Assembly (NCBI GenBank): GCA_964388105.1
Contig: CAYLYQ010000001.1
Span: 1 to 64,000, forward strand
DNA from: ZC4RG35 sp964388105
GTDB taxonomy: Bacteria; Actinomycetota; Acidimicrobiia; Spongiisociales; ZC4RG35
Length of the DNA stretch: 64,000 nt
Direction of reading: 5' to 3'
Made by a program: the position numbers and the translations under genes. A model generated the notes under the pieces. That model did not search any database, was not told where the DNA came from, and saw nothing but the letters and a program-made list of their open reading frames with translations. Positions 43,151-50,808 of this stretch are shown one piece after another (the first letter of the stretch is position 1; every line of letters begins with the position of its first letter).

Positions 43151-44631
43151 TCGTCCTCCTCGTGGTCGATGGCTCGCATGGTGGGGAACAGGATGACATC
43201 GCGGATGTGCGCCTCGCCGGTCAGAAGCATCACGAGCCGGTCGACGCCGATGCCGATGCCGCCGGTGGGCGGCAGCCCGTACTCGAGGGCCTGCAGATAG
43301 TCCTCATCGACAGGATGCGCTTCTTCATCGCCCCCGGCCCGGGCCTGGGCCTGAACCTCGAAACGCGACCTCTGGTCATCGGGGTCGTTGAGCTCGCTGA
43401 AGGCGTTGGCGTACTCCGAGCCGGCGATGACGAGCTCGAAGCGCTCGGTGGCACCCGGCACATCGTCGCTGCGCCGGGCGAGGGGGCTCACCTCGACGGG
43501 ATAGTGCGTGACGAAGGTCGGCTCCCAGATGGTGTCCTCGACGACCTTCTCGTAGATCTCGGAGATGAGCTTGCCAGAAGTCCAGCCAGGTTCGGTGGGG
43601 ACACCGAGGCGTTCTGCGATCGCGGCCAGCTGCGCGGCGGGCGTGTCGAGTCCCACTTCGGTTCCGGCCACCGTGGACACCAGTTCGGCCATCGAGACCC
43701 GGCGATAGGGGGCGGCGAGCGAGAGGTGCCGGTCACGGAAGACGAGGTCGGTGCCGCCGGTGACCTCCCTGGCCACCGCGGCGAAGACCCCTTCCGTCAG
43801 CTCCATCATGTCGGTGAAGTCGGCGAACGCCTGGTACGCCTCGAGCATCGTGAACTCGGGGTTGTGGGTGGCGTCGATGCCCTCGTTGCGGAAGATGCGC
43901 CCCAGTTCGAAGACCCGTTCCATGCCTCCGACCACCAGCCTCTTCAAGTGCAACTCGGTGGCGATCCGCAACTGCATCTCCTGGTCCAGGGCGTTGTGCC
44001 GCGTGATGAAGGGGCGCGCGTTGGCCCCCGTCGCCTCGGACAAGAGCACCGGCGTCTCGACCTCGACGAAACCACGCTGGCTGAACTGCCGTCGCAGCTC
44101 GTCGAGGGTGCGCACCCGGGCCAGCGCCACTTCGCGCGATCTCCGGTTGGCGATCAGGTCGAGGTAACGCCGCCGACTCCTGGTCTCGATGTCGACCAGG
44201 CCGCTCCACTTCTCCGGCAGCGGGCGAAGCGCCTTCCTCAGGAGTTGAAACTGGTCGACCCGGACGCTGAGCTCGCCCTTTCTCGTCGTCATCACCTTCC
44301 CGGATGCGCCCACCCAGTCCCCGAGGTCGAGATCGGCGAACCGGTGGGCCAGCTCCTCCCCTGCCGTGCCCTGATCGACGAAGAGCTGGATGGTGCCCGA
44401 CCAGTCGTCGAGCGTGCCGAATTGGAGCTTTCCGAAGGATCGGTGGAGCATCAGGCGACCGGCAACAGTCACCCTGGCTTCGGTATCGGATCCGGGCGGC
44501 AGGTCGCCGTGCTCGCGATGGATGTCCGCGGCCAGATGGGTCCGGTCGAACCGACTGGGATACCCGCCCGCGGCGAGCTGCGCCTCGTGCTTGCGGCGCC
44601 TGGCGCTGATCAGCTCGCTCTCGTGACTCAT
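43147..44631 (-). CDS. lysS: Lysyl-tRNA synthetase (class II)
   Basis: The 494-residue enzyme has an N-terminal OB-fold anticodon-binding domain (VTVAGRLMLHRSFGKLQFGTL) and a class II catalytic core with motif 2 FRNEGIDATHNPEFTMLE and motif 3 GIGIGVDRLVMLL. The full-length OB domain separates it from LysX-type fusions and from PoxA/EpmA. It follows panC by 10 bases. Confidence 0.96.
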   Translation of the reverse strand: MSHESELISARRRKHEAQLAAGGYPSRFDRTHLAADIHREHGDLPPGSDTEARVTVAGRLMLHRSFGKLQFGTLDDWSGTIQLFVDQGTAGEELAHRFADLDLGDWVGASGKVMTTRKGELSVRVDQFQLLRKALRPLPEKWSGLVDIETRSRRRYLDLIANRRSREVALARVRTLDELRRQFSQRGFVEVETPVLLSEATGANARPFITRHNALDQEMQLRIATELHLKRLVVGGMERVFELGRIFRNEGIDATHNPEFTMLEAYQAFADFTDMMELTEGVFAAVAREVTGGTDLVFRDRHLSLAAPYRRVSMAELVSTVAGTEVGLDTPAAQLAAIAERLGVPTEPGWTSGKLISEIYEKVVEDTIWEPTFVTHYPVEVSPLARRSDDVPGATERFELVIAGSEYANAFSELNDPDDQRSRFEVQAQARAGGDEEAHPVDEDYLQALEYGLPPTGGIGIGVDRLVMLLTGEAHIRDVILFPTMRAIDHEEDE

Positions 44632-44641
44632 GGGAACCCGA

Positions 44642-45529
44642 TCATGGCATCCGCGCCAGGGTGCTCGGCTCGTCGAGGAACACTCCCCGATCCGGCGTCG
44701 GTCGCCCGTCTCTCAGGTCGAAGATGACATTGTCGATGAGACGCACCGGCCCCACCTCGGCGGCGACCGCCAGGACGGCAGGCTCGTCCAAGGTCGTGAG
44801 CGGCTGCATCGTGGTCACCGAGGCGAGCTGGACGTAGTCCACTTCGAGTCCCTTGAGCGAGCGCTTCACCGTCGCCTCCAGGCGCTCCCCACGCCTCTCT
44901 CCCGCGTCCACCTGCTCGGCGGCCATGAACAACCCCCGGCTGATGGCCAGCGACCTGTACCGGTCCTCCTTGGACAGCCGCACGTTGCGGCTCGACAGGG
45001 CGAGGCCGTCCGGTTCCCGGACCACCGGTGCCTCGACGATCTCGATGGGAAAGCGCAGATCGGATGTCATGGCCTTGAGGACCGCCAACTGCTGGGCGTC
45101 TTTGCGCCCGAACATGGCGAGGTCGGGCTGCAGGCCGGCGAAGAGCTTGGCGACGACCGTGGCCACGCCGACGAAATGGCCCGGCCGGTGCCGCCCCTCC
45201 ATCTCGACGGTGACCCCCGAGACCTCGACGGTGGTGACCGACACGCCTCCGTAGACCTCTTCCACATCAGGAGCGAAGAGCAGGTCGACGCCGTGGGCTT
45301 CGGCGAGAGAGGAGTCCCGATCCTCGGCACGGGGGTAGGCGGCGAAGTCGGATGGATCGTTGAACTGCGTCGGGTTGACGAACAGAGACACCACCAGGGT
45401 GTCGCAGCGCTCGCGGAGCATGTCCATGAGCAGGAGATGTCCCTCGTGGAAGAAACCCAGCGTGGGCAACAGCCCGACGGTCCCCCGATAGGCCTCCCGA
45501 GTGCCGGCGAAGGACCTCGTCACTTCCAT
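44642..45529 (-). CDS. panC: Pantoate-beta-alanine ligase
   Basis: The 295-residue enzyme condenses pantoate and beta-alanine with ATP to give pantothenate. The HxGH motif is HEGH (28-31), FVNPTQF (about 51-57) lines the active site, GRKDAQQL is present and the KMSKS-equivalent loop is LSSRNVRLS. It overlaps the upstream DUF2520 gene by 10 bases. The other pantothenate genes panB and panD are not in the window. Confidence 0.96.
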   Translation of the reverse strand: MEVTRSFAGTREAYRGTVGLLPTLGFFHEGHLLLMDMLRERCDTLVVSLFVNPTQFNDPSDFAAYPRAEDRDSSLAEAHGVDLLFAPDVEEVYGGVSVTTVEVSGVTVEMEGRHRPGHFVGVATVVAKLFAGLQPDLAMFGRKDAQQLAVLKAMTSDLRFPIEIVEAPVVREPDGLALSSRNVRLSKEDRYRSLAISRGLFMAAEQVDAGERRGERLEATVKRSLKGLEVDYVQLASVTTMQPLTTLDEPAVLAVAAEVGPVRLIDNVIFDLRDGRPTPDRGVFLDEPSTLARMP

Positions 45530-46326
45530 CGGTGGAGGTCCTCCTCCCGACCGGCGCGCAAGGTCGTGGCCTCGGCCAGGAGCCGGAACTGGCGTCCCAC
45601 GGAGTCGGACACGTCCTTGGCCGCGGTCAGATGCCCGATCACCGTGTCGGTGTCGCCTCGTGCGATCGGGCCGGTCAGGGCTGCTCCGGCGCCTCCCTCG
45701 AACACGTTGCCCACGACCCGCTCGGTGAGCGGACGGACCACCTCCGGTTCGATCCCGGCGGACTCGAGGAGGTCCGCGGCGACGGCCAGCGAAGCGACGA
45801 CGAAGTTCGACGCGGCCGCAGCCGCGGCGTGATACGCCGGCCGCGAGGAGTCTTCGAGCTCGAATGGGATCATCTCGAGGCTGGCGGCCAGATGCGTGAG
45901 CACGTCGACGGCCAGCGGGTCGCCGCCGATGCCCGCGTACGACCCGGCCAGCGCCTCCGAGCCGCGCATGGGGTCGGGGAGGGTCTGCAATGGATGGAAG
46001 CCGCCGATGGCGGTCTCGGCGGCCAGGGGTGAGAGCACTGTCACCGGCAGGAAGCCCGAGACGTGGGCAGCAACCGGAACGGCTGCCAGGTGCCCGGCCA
46101 GCCGGGTCACGACCGAGGGCACCGCGTCGTCCTTCGTTGCGATCAGGACGACGTCGGCTTCGGGCAGGTCACTGTCCCAGTCGAGCGCCGGCCCGTAGTC
46201 GTCGGATCCTGAACGGGACAGGACCCCCGCGATGCGGTGTCCGGCTGCGCGGGCAGCCAGCGCCAGCGAGCCGCCGGCACGACCCGGGCCAACGATGATC
46301 AGACTCAGGCCTTCGGCGACGGGCAC
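45520..46326 (-). CDS. Rossmann / DUF2520 domain oxidoreductase-like protein
   Basis: The protein has about 268 residues with an N-terminal NAD(P)-binding loop LIIVGPGRAGGSLALAA and a C-terminal helical DUF2520 domain (PAYHAAAAAASNFVVASLA), an architecture like 6-phosphogluconate-dehydrogenase-type reductases. The conserved GGFHPLQT motif is present. Its tight overlap with panC, also seen in mycobacteria, suggests a role in pantothenate synthesis, possibly ketopantoate reduction; this is inference. The start could be GTG 46326 or TTG 46332. Confidence 0.88.
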   Translation of the reverse strand: MPVAEGLSLIIVGPGRAGGSLALAARAAGHRIAGVLSRSGSDDYGPALDWDSDLPEADVVLIATKDDAVPSVVTRLAGHLAAVPVAAHVSGFLPVTVLSPLAAETAIGGFHPLQTLPDPMRGSEALAGSYAGIGGDPLAVDVLTHLAASLEMIPFELEDSSRPAYHAAAAAASNFVVASLAVAADLLESAGIEPEVVRPLTERVVGNVFEGGAGAALTGPIARGDTDTVIGHLTAAKDVSDSVGRQFRLLAEATTLRAGREEDLHRWK

Positions 46327-46369
46327 GAACAAAGGCTAACGGGTCGAGCCCCGGCTCTCCCGCCCGGTC

Positions 46370-46696
46370 TCAGTCCGGCAGTTGTTCCGGCGTGATCACG
46401 GGCCAGGACGCATCCATGGCCGACTTGGTGTCGCGATAGCTGTCGCGCCGCTTCCAGAACTTGGTCTTCCAGACCCGGAATCGCTTGGGCTCCGGTGCGT
46501 TGGGAGTCGCGGGGATCTGCGATGCCTTGCTGCCCCTGGTCTCGGGGAGGACGACGTCGTCGGGATCGTCGATGATGTGGAGTACCTGGTGGGTGGCGTG
46601 CCGGGTCGACCGGTGCTGCAGTCGGCGGTCGTCGCGGGACGGCTTGGGGACGTATCCGGGGATGTCGTTGCGATGGGCTCTGGACCGATGTGCCAT
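46370..46696 (-). CDS. Small basic protein of unknown function
   Basis: The 108-residue product begins MAHRSRAHRND and is rich in Arg, His and Lys, with a middle segment VLHIIDDPDDVVLPETRG and a C-terminal FRVWKTKFWKRRDSYRDTKSAMD. An AGGAGA sequence lies about 10 bases upstream of the ATG. No family is recognised. The pattern could fit a nucleic-acid-associated protein. The competing frame 46305-46763 is Arg/Pro-biased and looks like a shadow. The gene lies between the folate and pantothenate genes; the 134 bases upstream contain nothing I can name. Confidence 0.6.
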   Translation of the reverse strand: MAHRSRAHRNDIPGYVPKPSRDDRRLQHRSTRHATHQVLHIIDDPDDVVLPETRGSKASQIPATPNAPEPKRFRVWKTKFWKRRDSYRDTKSAMDASWPVITPEQLPD

Positions 46697-46830
46697 GTGG
46701 GGGATCTCTCCTGTTCTCACGCGGGCGTGTGTCGAAAGGAGATCGATGGCGGGGCTCGGCCACTCACCATGACTTGAAGCTAGCACGGGTCGCCGGTTGC
46801 CGACAGGGCCAAAGGTCAGGACTTCGGAAA

Positions 46831-47778
46831 TCAGAAGATTCCGGGGATGAGCCGCCGAGGAACCCTTCGCCGGTATTCGGCGTAGGCCGGGAACCTGATG
46901 CGCAACCGTCGCTCCTCGTAGTCCAACTTGACCAGGATGAGCGCGGCAAGAGCCAGCCACCCCACGACCCCGTACATGCTGCCCGCGGCGAGCGCGGTCC
47001 CGAGGACGAGGAGCAGCAGACCCCCGTACATAGGGTGCCGCACGACCCCGTAGACCCCCTTCTCCCGGAGCTCCGAGTTCGCCTTGGGCTCCGGCGTGAT
47101 GGTGAGGTCGCTGCCGGCCGCCACCGAGGCGGAACCGCTCAGGACCGCGCCGATCACTGCCAGCACCAGGCCGAGCCCCCTGACCAGTGGCTGATCGTCG
47201 AGGTCGGCCGAGCCGTCGAGGATGATCCCCAAGCCGGTGAGGAGGATCAGAGCGAGTTGCGCCGCGGCCAGCCAGGTCCCCACCGGCAGGTCCTTTTCCC
47301 AGGTTCCCGCGAGGCGGTCCACACCCTGCGGGCTCAGCTCGGTCAGGGCCGTGGAGGCGGTGTGATCCTCGGACACCGGTGCGTCCGGCCAGACCTCGCG
47401 CAGCGGGCGGAGCACGAACTCCCGGTCGACGGCGAGCGGATGCGGGACGGTCAGGCGGTCGTCGGAGACCGGTGGGCCGTCGGATGTGATGATGTCGAGG
47501 TCGAGCGTTCTGGGGCCCCAGTGGACCTCCCGGTCCCGCCCTCGGGACGCCTCGATCTTCAAGCAGGCGTTGAGCAGCTCATGGGCGTCGAGCGGTGTGT
47601 CCACGAGGACCACCGCGTTCAGGTACGGGCCCTGGTCGGGACCGCCAACGGGAAGAGTCTCGTAGAGCGACGAGCGGGCCACCACCCGACCCAGGCTCGC
47701 CAGACCGGCGTCGCCCGCCCGCATGTGGGCAATCCTGTCCCCGAGGTTGGAGCCGAGGCTTATGGCGTAGCGGGTCAT
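46831..47778 (-). CDS. folK: Fusion of FolK (HPPK) and an ICMT/PEMT-type membrane methyltransferase
   Basis: Residues 1-150 are a complete 6-hydroxymethyl-7,8-dihydropterin pyrophosphokinase: ISLGSNLGDR (6-15), the RTLDLDII motif at 90-97 and VPHPLAVDREFVLRPL. After residue 160 the same frame continues with four membrane segments (WLAAAQLALILLTGLGIIL and following) and the isoprenylcysteine-methyltransferase-like signature YGVVRHPMY (243-251) with DYEERRLRIRFPAYAEYRRRVPR near the end, the SAM-binding region of this family. No frameshift is needed. The first half makes a folate precursor; the substrate of the second half is unknown. It overlaps folB by ATGA. Confidence 0.93.
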   Translation of the reverse strand: MTRYAISLGSNLGDRIAHMRAGDAGLASLGRVVARSSLYETLPVGGPDQGPYLNAVVLVDTPLDAHELLNACLKIEASRGRDREVHWGPRTLDLDIITSDGPPVSDDRLTVPHPLAVDREFVLRPLREVWPDAPVSEDHTASTALTELSPQGVDRLAGTWEKDLPVGTWLAAAQLALILLTGLGIILDGSADLDDQPLVRGLGLVLAVIGAVLSGSASVAAGSDLTITPEPKANSELREKGVYGVVRHPMYGGLLLLVLGTALAAGSMYGVVGWLALAALILVKLDYEERRLRIRFPAYAEYRRRVPRRLIPGIF

Positions 47779-48134
47779 CGGCTGCGCTCGATGGTGACGG
47801 AGACGTCGCTGAGCGCGACATCGACCGGTGCGTCAGGCTTGTGGATCGTCACCCGGACGCGTTGCGCCCGCTCGTGGGCGAGAGTGACCGCAGCCACCCT
47901 CTCCGCGACCCTTTCGATGAGCTGATGGGTCTCGGAGCCGACCACCTCCCTGATCTCTGATGCCAGAAGCCCGTAGTCGACGGTGTCGCCCAGGTCGTCG
48001 GACGCCCCGGCCGCGGAGAGGTCGGCGTAAACCCGGACATCGACCTTGAAGACGTGGGCGCGCTCCTTCTCCTCCGGAAACACGCCGTGGCGGGCGAATA
48101 CCTCGATGCCGGTGAGATCGATGTGGTCCGTCAC
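47775..48134 (-). CDS. folB: Dihydroneopterin aldolase
   Basis: The 119-residue enzyme converts dihydroneopterin to 6-hydroxymethyl-dihydropterin and glycolaldehyde. The opening IDLTGIEVFARHGVFPEEK, the pterin-binding glutamate in QLIERVAERVA, and the catalytic lysine in IHKPDAPV are all present. The GTG start overlaps the upstream stop (GTGA) and its stop overlaps the folK fusion, so the folate genes are coupled. Confidence 0.95.
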   Translation of the reverse strand: MTDHIDLTGIEVFARHGVFPEEKERAHVFKVDVRVYADLSAAGASDDLGDTVDYGLLASEIREVVGSETHQLIERVAERVAAVTLAHERAQRVRVTIHKPDAPVDVALSDVSVTIERSR

Positions 48135-48625
48135 GTAGGGGTCGGTTCGGGGATCAGAGACCGGCCTTCCGGCCCCAGAGCCCGTCCGAGGATCTGCTGG
48201 ATGACCGCCAGCGCCAGGATCGGATCGTTGATCATGCCCGATGAGACCAGATAGCCCCCGATGAGACCGCCGATGGCGTCGTCGATGTTCTCCCGGTGGA
48301 CCAGGACCCGTGCCCGCTGCCGGGAGAGCGCCTTGTCGAGCGTGCTGAAGAACCGCCCGGCCTGCTCCGGTCCGGGGAAGCTGACGACGGGGACCGAGTA
48401 GGTGGCGATCCCGGCCTGGCGGTAGGCGGCGAGATTCTGATTGGCGGGGAGCATCGACACGATCGTGTTGATCGAGGCCTCCTCGACGAGCCAGGTGATC
48501 TCCTCCTCCCTGCGCACCCTCCGGTGCTGGAAGCCAGAGCCGCCGACTCTCTCGGAAACCGCCAATCGATCGTTTATCACCCAGGTGAAGCCTCGAGGCT
48601 TGAGCCCGGCGACCATTCGTGCCAT
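48131..48625 (-). CDS. Dual-specificity-phosphatase-like protein lacking the catalytic cysteine
   Basis: The 164-residue protein has the outline of a DSP/PTP fold: FTWVINDRLAVSERVGG at the start, a middle TIVSMLPANQ segment and VPVVSFPGP. The place of the P-loop CX5R reads VHRENIDDAIGG, where Cys would be R111 and Arg would be A117, so phosphatase chemistry is not expected. The following helix GGLIGGYLVSSGM fits the fold. It sits between folE and folB, where many Actinobacteria have folP, and is coupled to folB by GTGA. It may be a ligand-binding or regulatory relic. The family call is tentative. Confidence 0.65.
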   Translation of the reverse strand: MARMVAGLKPRGFTWVINDRLAVSERVGGSGFQHRRVRREEEITWLVEEASINTIVSMLPANQNLAAYRQAGIATYSVPVVSFPGPEQAGRFFSTLDKALSRQRARVLVHRENIDDAIGGLIGGYLVSSGMINDPILALAVIQQILGRALGPEGRSLIPEPTPT

Positions 48626-48698
48626 CGGGAGGGAGGTTAGCCGCAGCCGGGGGCGCCGAAGCCGGCCGCGTAGGGGGATTTCGGCCTATTTTCGGGCT

Positions 48699-49268
48699 CT
48701 ATCCGGTGCCGAGCATCAGTGACATCGCCTCGGCTCTCGTCGCCGGGTTGGTCTCCATGACTCCGCGCACCGCGGAGGTCACCGTCTTCGCCCCCGGCTT
48801 TCGCACCCCGCGCATCGACATGCACAGGTGTTCGGCCTCGATGACCACCAGCACCCCCAGCGGATTCAGCTTCTCGTCGAGGGCCTGGGCCACCTGGGCA
48901 GTGAGGCGCTCCTGCATCTGAGGGCGTCGGGCGTACCCGTCGACGATGCGGGCGAGCTTGGAGAGGCCGGTGACCCGGCCACGCGGGAGATAGGCGACGT
49001 GCGCCTCGCCGTGAAACGGCACGAGATGGTGTTCGCACATGGAATAGAAGGGGATCTCCTTGACCATGACGATCTCCTGATAGTGCTCGTCGCCGAATGA
49101 CACGTCCAGCATCTCGCCAGGATCCGAATCCAACCCTTCGAAGACCTCGGCGTAGAACCGCGCCACCCGCTGCGGCGTCTCGAGGAGGCCCTCCCGATTC
49201 GGGTCCTCACCCAGCGCTTCGATGATCTCGAGGACGGCACGTTCGATTCGGGGAAGGTCGATAGCCAT
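48699..49268 (-). CDS. folE: GTP cyclohydrolase I
   Basis: The 189-residue enzyme opens GTP to dihydroneopterin triphosphate, the first step of folate synthesis. Zinc ligands are C78 and H81 in CEHHLVPF and C149 in EAEHLCMSMRG. The start at 49268 gives the normal MAIDLPRIERAV N-terminus; the longer frame crosses the hairpin at 49291-49322. It starts the folate operon, with a 73-base gap before the phosphatase-like gene. Confidence 0.96.
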   Translation of the reverse strand: MAIDLPRIERAVLEIIEALGEDPNREGLLETPQRVARFYAEVFEGLDSDPGEMLDVSFGDEHYQEIVMVKEIPFYSMCEHHLVPFHGEAHVAYLPRGRVTGLSKLARIVDGYARRPQMQERLTAQVAQALDEKLNPLGVLVVIEAEHLCMSMRGVRKPGAKTVTSAVRGVMETNPATRAEAMSLMLGTG

Positions 49269-49290
49269 GCGCCGAGGGTACCTGGGGATT

Positions 49291-49322
49291 TGTCCCCCCC
49301 ACGCCGCAGGCGTGGGGGGACA
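49291..49322. repeat. GC-rich hairpin repeat between folE and the sORF-RHH-DUF4097 operon, copy D
   Basis: TGTCCCCCCCACGCC, loop GCA, GGCGTGGGGGGACA forms a 14-bp stem with a single bulged C. It resembles copy C in front of tRNA-Thr (TGTCCCCC...GGGGGACA). It lies between divergent genes, so it is not placed as a terminator for either. Confidence 0.7.
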
Positions 49323-49353
49323 CATCCTTCTTGCCATTTTTTCGCCAAATGAC

Positions 49354-49382
49354 TTGACAGATGTCACTGTGACGCGTATGGT
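49354..49382 (+). promoter_or_regulatory. Strong sigma-70-type promoter with overlapping TGACA repeats
   Basis: A perfect -35 box TTGACA (49354-49359), a 17-base spacer and a -10 box TATGGT (49377-49382) point at the 30-codon ORF. TGACA-GA-TGTCA (49355-49366) and GTCAC-T-GTGAC (49363-49373) are nested inverted repeats covering the promoter; TGACATCA occurs twice 11 bases apart just downstream (49382-49389, 49393-49400); TGACAGA recurs at 49416-49422. The array looks like an operator. Confidence 0.75.
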
Positions 49383-49437
49383 GACATCATTCTGACATCA
49401 GATCGATGCCAGAACTGACAGAAAAGGGACACCATCA

Positions 49438-49529
49438 TGATGGCCGAAAGCCTGATGCTCTCGATCCCGAGTAGCCTCGAATCGATCCGAGAGATCCTGA
49501 ATCAAGAGATCCGGTCACGGAGGAGCTGA
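49438..49529 (+). CDS. 30-residue ORF leading the RHH-DUF4097 operon
   Basis: An ATG preceded by AAAAGGGA (seven bases before) opens a 30-codon frame, MMAESLMLSIP to QEIRSRRS, ending at TGA 49527-49529, one base before the GTG of the next gene. Its end contains the next gene's ribosome-binding site CGGAGGAGC, so the two are probably translated in sequence. The peptide is a short amphipathic helix with a basic tail. It could be a leader peptide or a real small protein; no family is recognised. Confidence 0.55.
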
Positions 49530-49530
49530 A

Positions 49531-49980
49531 GTGCAGCTCAACCAGGCACTGATCGGTCTCGAGACCGCGGTGGAAACGCAGCTGCGGGTCGCCGGTCCTG
49601 AGGCGACCGAAATCGGCACCCAGCTCATGGCGGCCCTGCAGCCTGCGATCAGACAGACTTTCTTCGACGTTCTTTGCATGGCCGCCTCCGAGGTGTCGAG
49701 CCAGCTCCCCGCCCAGCGGGTCGAGGTGAAGATCGTCGACGGCGACCCCGAGCTCGTGGTGAGCGCCGATCCGAGCCAAGTCGCGCACGACGCCGACGAG
49801 GACGACAGCACGGAGACCCGCATCACGCTCCGGCTCCCCTCCAACCTCAAAGACCTCATCTCCCAGGCCGCCCAGACCACCGGCGAATCGGTGAACACCT
49901 TCGTCGTGGACGCACTGAAGAGCCAGGCCCGCACCATCAAGACCGGCAAGACCACGGTCCGCACCACCATCGACCTGTGA
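49531..49980 (+). CDS. Ribbon-helix-helix DNA-binding protein (HicB/Arc-like)
   Basis: The 149-residue protein has an N-terminal helical domain (about 1-85, containing AASEVSSQLPAQRVEVKIVDGDPELVV) and a C-terminal ribbon-helix-helix domain from about residue 100: TRITLRLPSNLKDLISQAA, ESVNTFVVDALKSQ. The GTG start follows GGAGGAGCTGAA. RHH proteins bind short direct or inverted repeats, which fits the TGACA array in the promoter, so autoregulation is likely. Its stop overlaps the DUF4097 start by GTGA. Similar HicB-like genes precede DUF4097 genes in other Actinobacteria; no toxin partner is visible. Confidence 0.85.
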   Translation: MQLNQALIGLETAVETQLRVAGPEATEIGTQLMAALQPAIRQTFFDVLCMAASEVSSQLPAQRVEVKIVDGDPELVVSADPSQVAHDADEDDSTETRITLRLPSNLKDLISQAAQTTGESVNTFVVDALKSQARTIKTGKTTVRTTIDL

Positions 49981-50735
49981 TCGCCAAGACTTTCAGCGTC
50001 GGGGAACACCCCGAAATCGACGTTCGGATCCACGCAGGAAGGGTCGAAGTCGTCGAGGGCGAGCCGGGAAGGGTGGAGGTCACCGTCGACACCAACGACA
50101 AGGACTTCCAGGTCGGGCAGCGTGGGGATGTCATCGAGGCTTACTCCGACCGCGAGGCGCGCTGGCTCTTCTCCTCCCCTGCCGAAGTCACCATCACCAT
50201 GCCCGCGGGAGGACGAGCCACCATTCGCACGGCGTCCGCCGACGTCGACGCAAAGAACGACTTCGAGCGTGCCCAGATCGACAGCGCCTCCGGCGACGTG
50301 CGCCTACGGCGAGCCGCCCGGGCGTCGATCAAGACGGCGAGCGGAAACGTCCGCGTCCGGGCGATCGACGAATCCCTGAAGGTCAAGTCCGCTTCCGGCG
50401 ACATCAACGTCGAAGTGGCCGGCGGCACGGTGGAGATCTCGACCGCGTCCGGTGACGTCCATATCGGATCGAGCGACGCCTTCCTCGAGGTCAACACGGC
50501 TTCAGGCCGGGTCGTCATCGATCGCTACGTGGGAACCGACATCGAGATGAAGACCATGTCGGGGAACTTCGAGATCGGGCTCGAGACCGGCACCAAGGTC
50601 GACCTCGACGCCTCCAGCCTCTCCGGTCGGGTGACCTGGCCGCCCAAGAAGGACCCGCCGCCGGAACTGAAGCGTCAGATGCGGATGAAGGCGAAGTCGG
50701 TCTCCGGAGACCTGACGATCAACCGGATCGAATAG
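49977..50735 (+). CDS. DUF4097-family beta-solenoid protein
   Basis: The 252-residue protein is a run of short strands with recurring [ST]ASG[DNR] turns (SASGDVRL, TASGNVRV, SASGDINV, TASGDVHI, TASGRVVI, TMSGNFEI, SVSGDLTI) about every 17-20 residues, the mark of the DUF4097 right-handed beta-solenoid. There is no signal peptide or membrane helix, so it should be cytoplasmic. It is co-translated with the RHH protein. The function is unknown; a scaffold or assembly partner is possible by analogy with bactofilins. Confidence 0.88.
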   Translation: MIAKTFSVGEHPEIDVRIHAGRVEVVEGEPGRVEVTVDTNDKDFQVGQRGDVIEAYSDREARWLFSSPAEVTITMPAGGRATIRTASADVDAKNDFERAQIDSASGDVRLRRAARASIKTASGNVRVRAIDESLKVKSASGDINVEVAGGTVEISTASGDVHIGSSDAFLEVNTASGRVVIDRYVGTDIEMKTMSGNFEIGLETGTKVDLDASSLSGRVTWPPKKDPPPELKRQMRMKAKSVSGDLTINRIE

Positions 50736-50754
50736 ACCCTGCGGGGCGCCCCCT

Positions 50755-50770
50755 CGGCCCGTTCGGGCCG
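50755..50770. terminator. Short hairpin between convergent DUF4097 and ftsH genes
   Basis: CGGCCC (50755-50760), loop GTTC, GGGCCG (50765-50770) forms a compact GC stem in the 73-base convergent space. There is no T tract, so termination efficiency is uncertain. Confidence 0.45.
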
Positions 50771-50808
50771 CTCCCAACTCTTGAGCACGGAGAGGAGCTG
50801 GGGCGCGT

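Noticed and set aside
46305..46763. A 152-codon Arg/Pro-rich minus-strand frame overlapping the small basic protein
   Set aside because: Composition is that of a shifted frame; the 46370-46696 frame has a better amino-acid pattern and ribosome-binding site.
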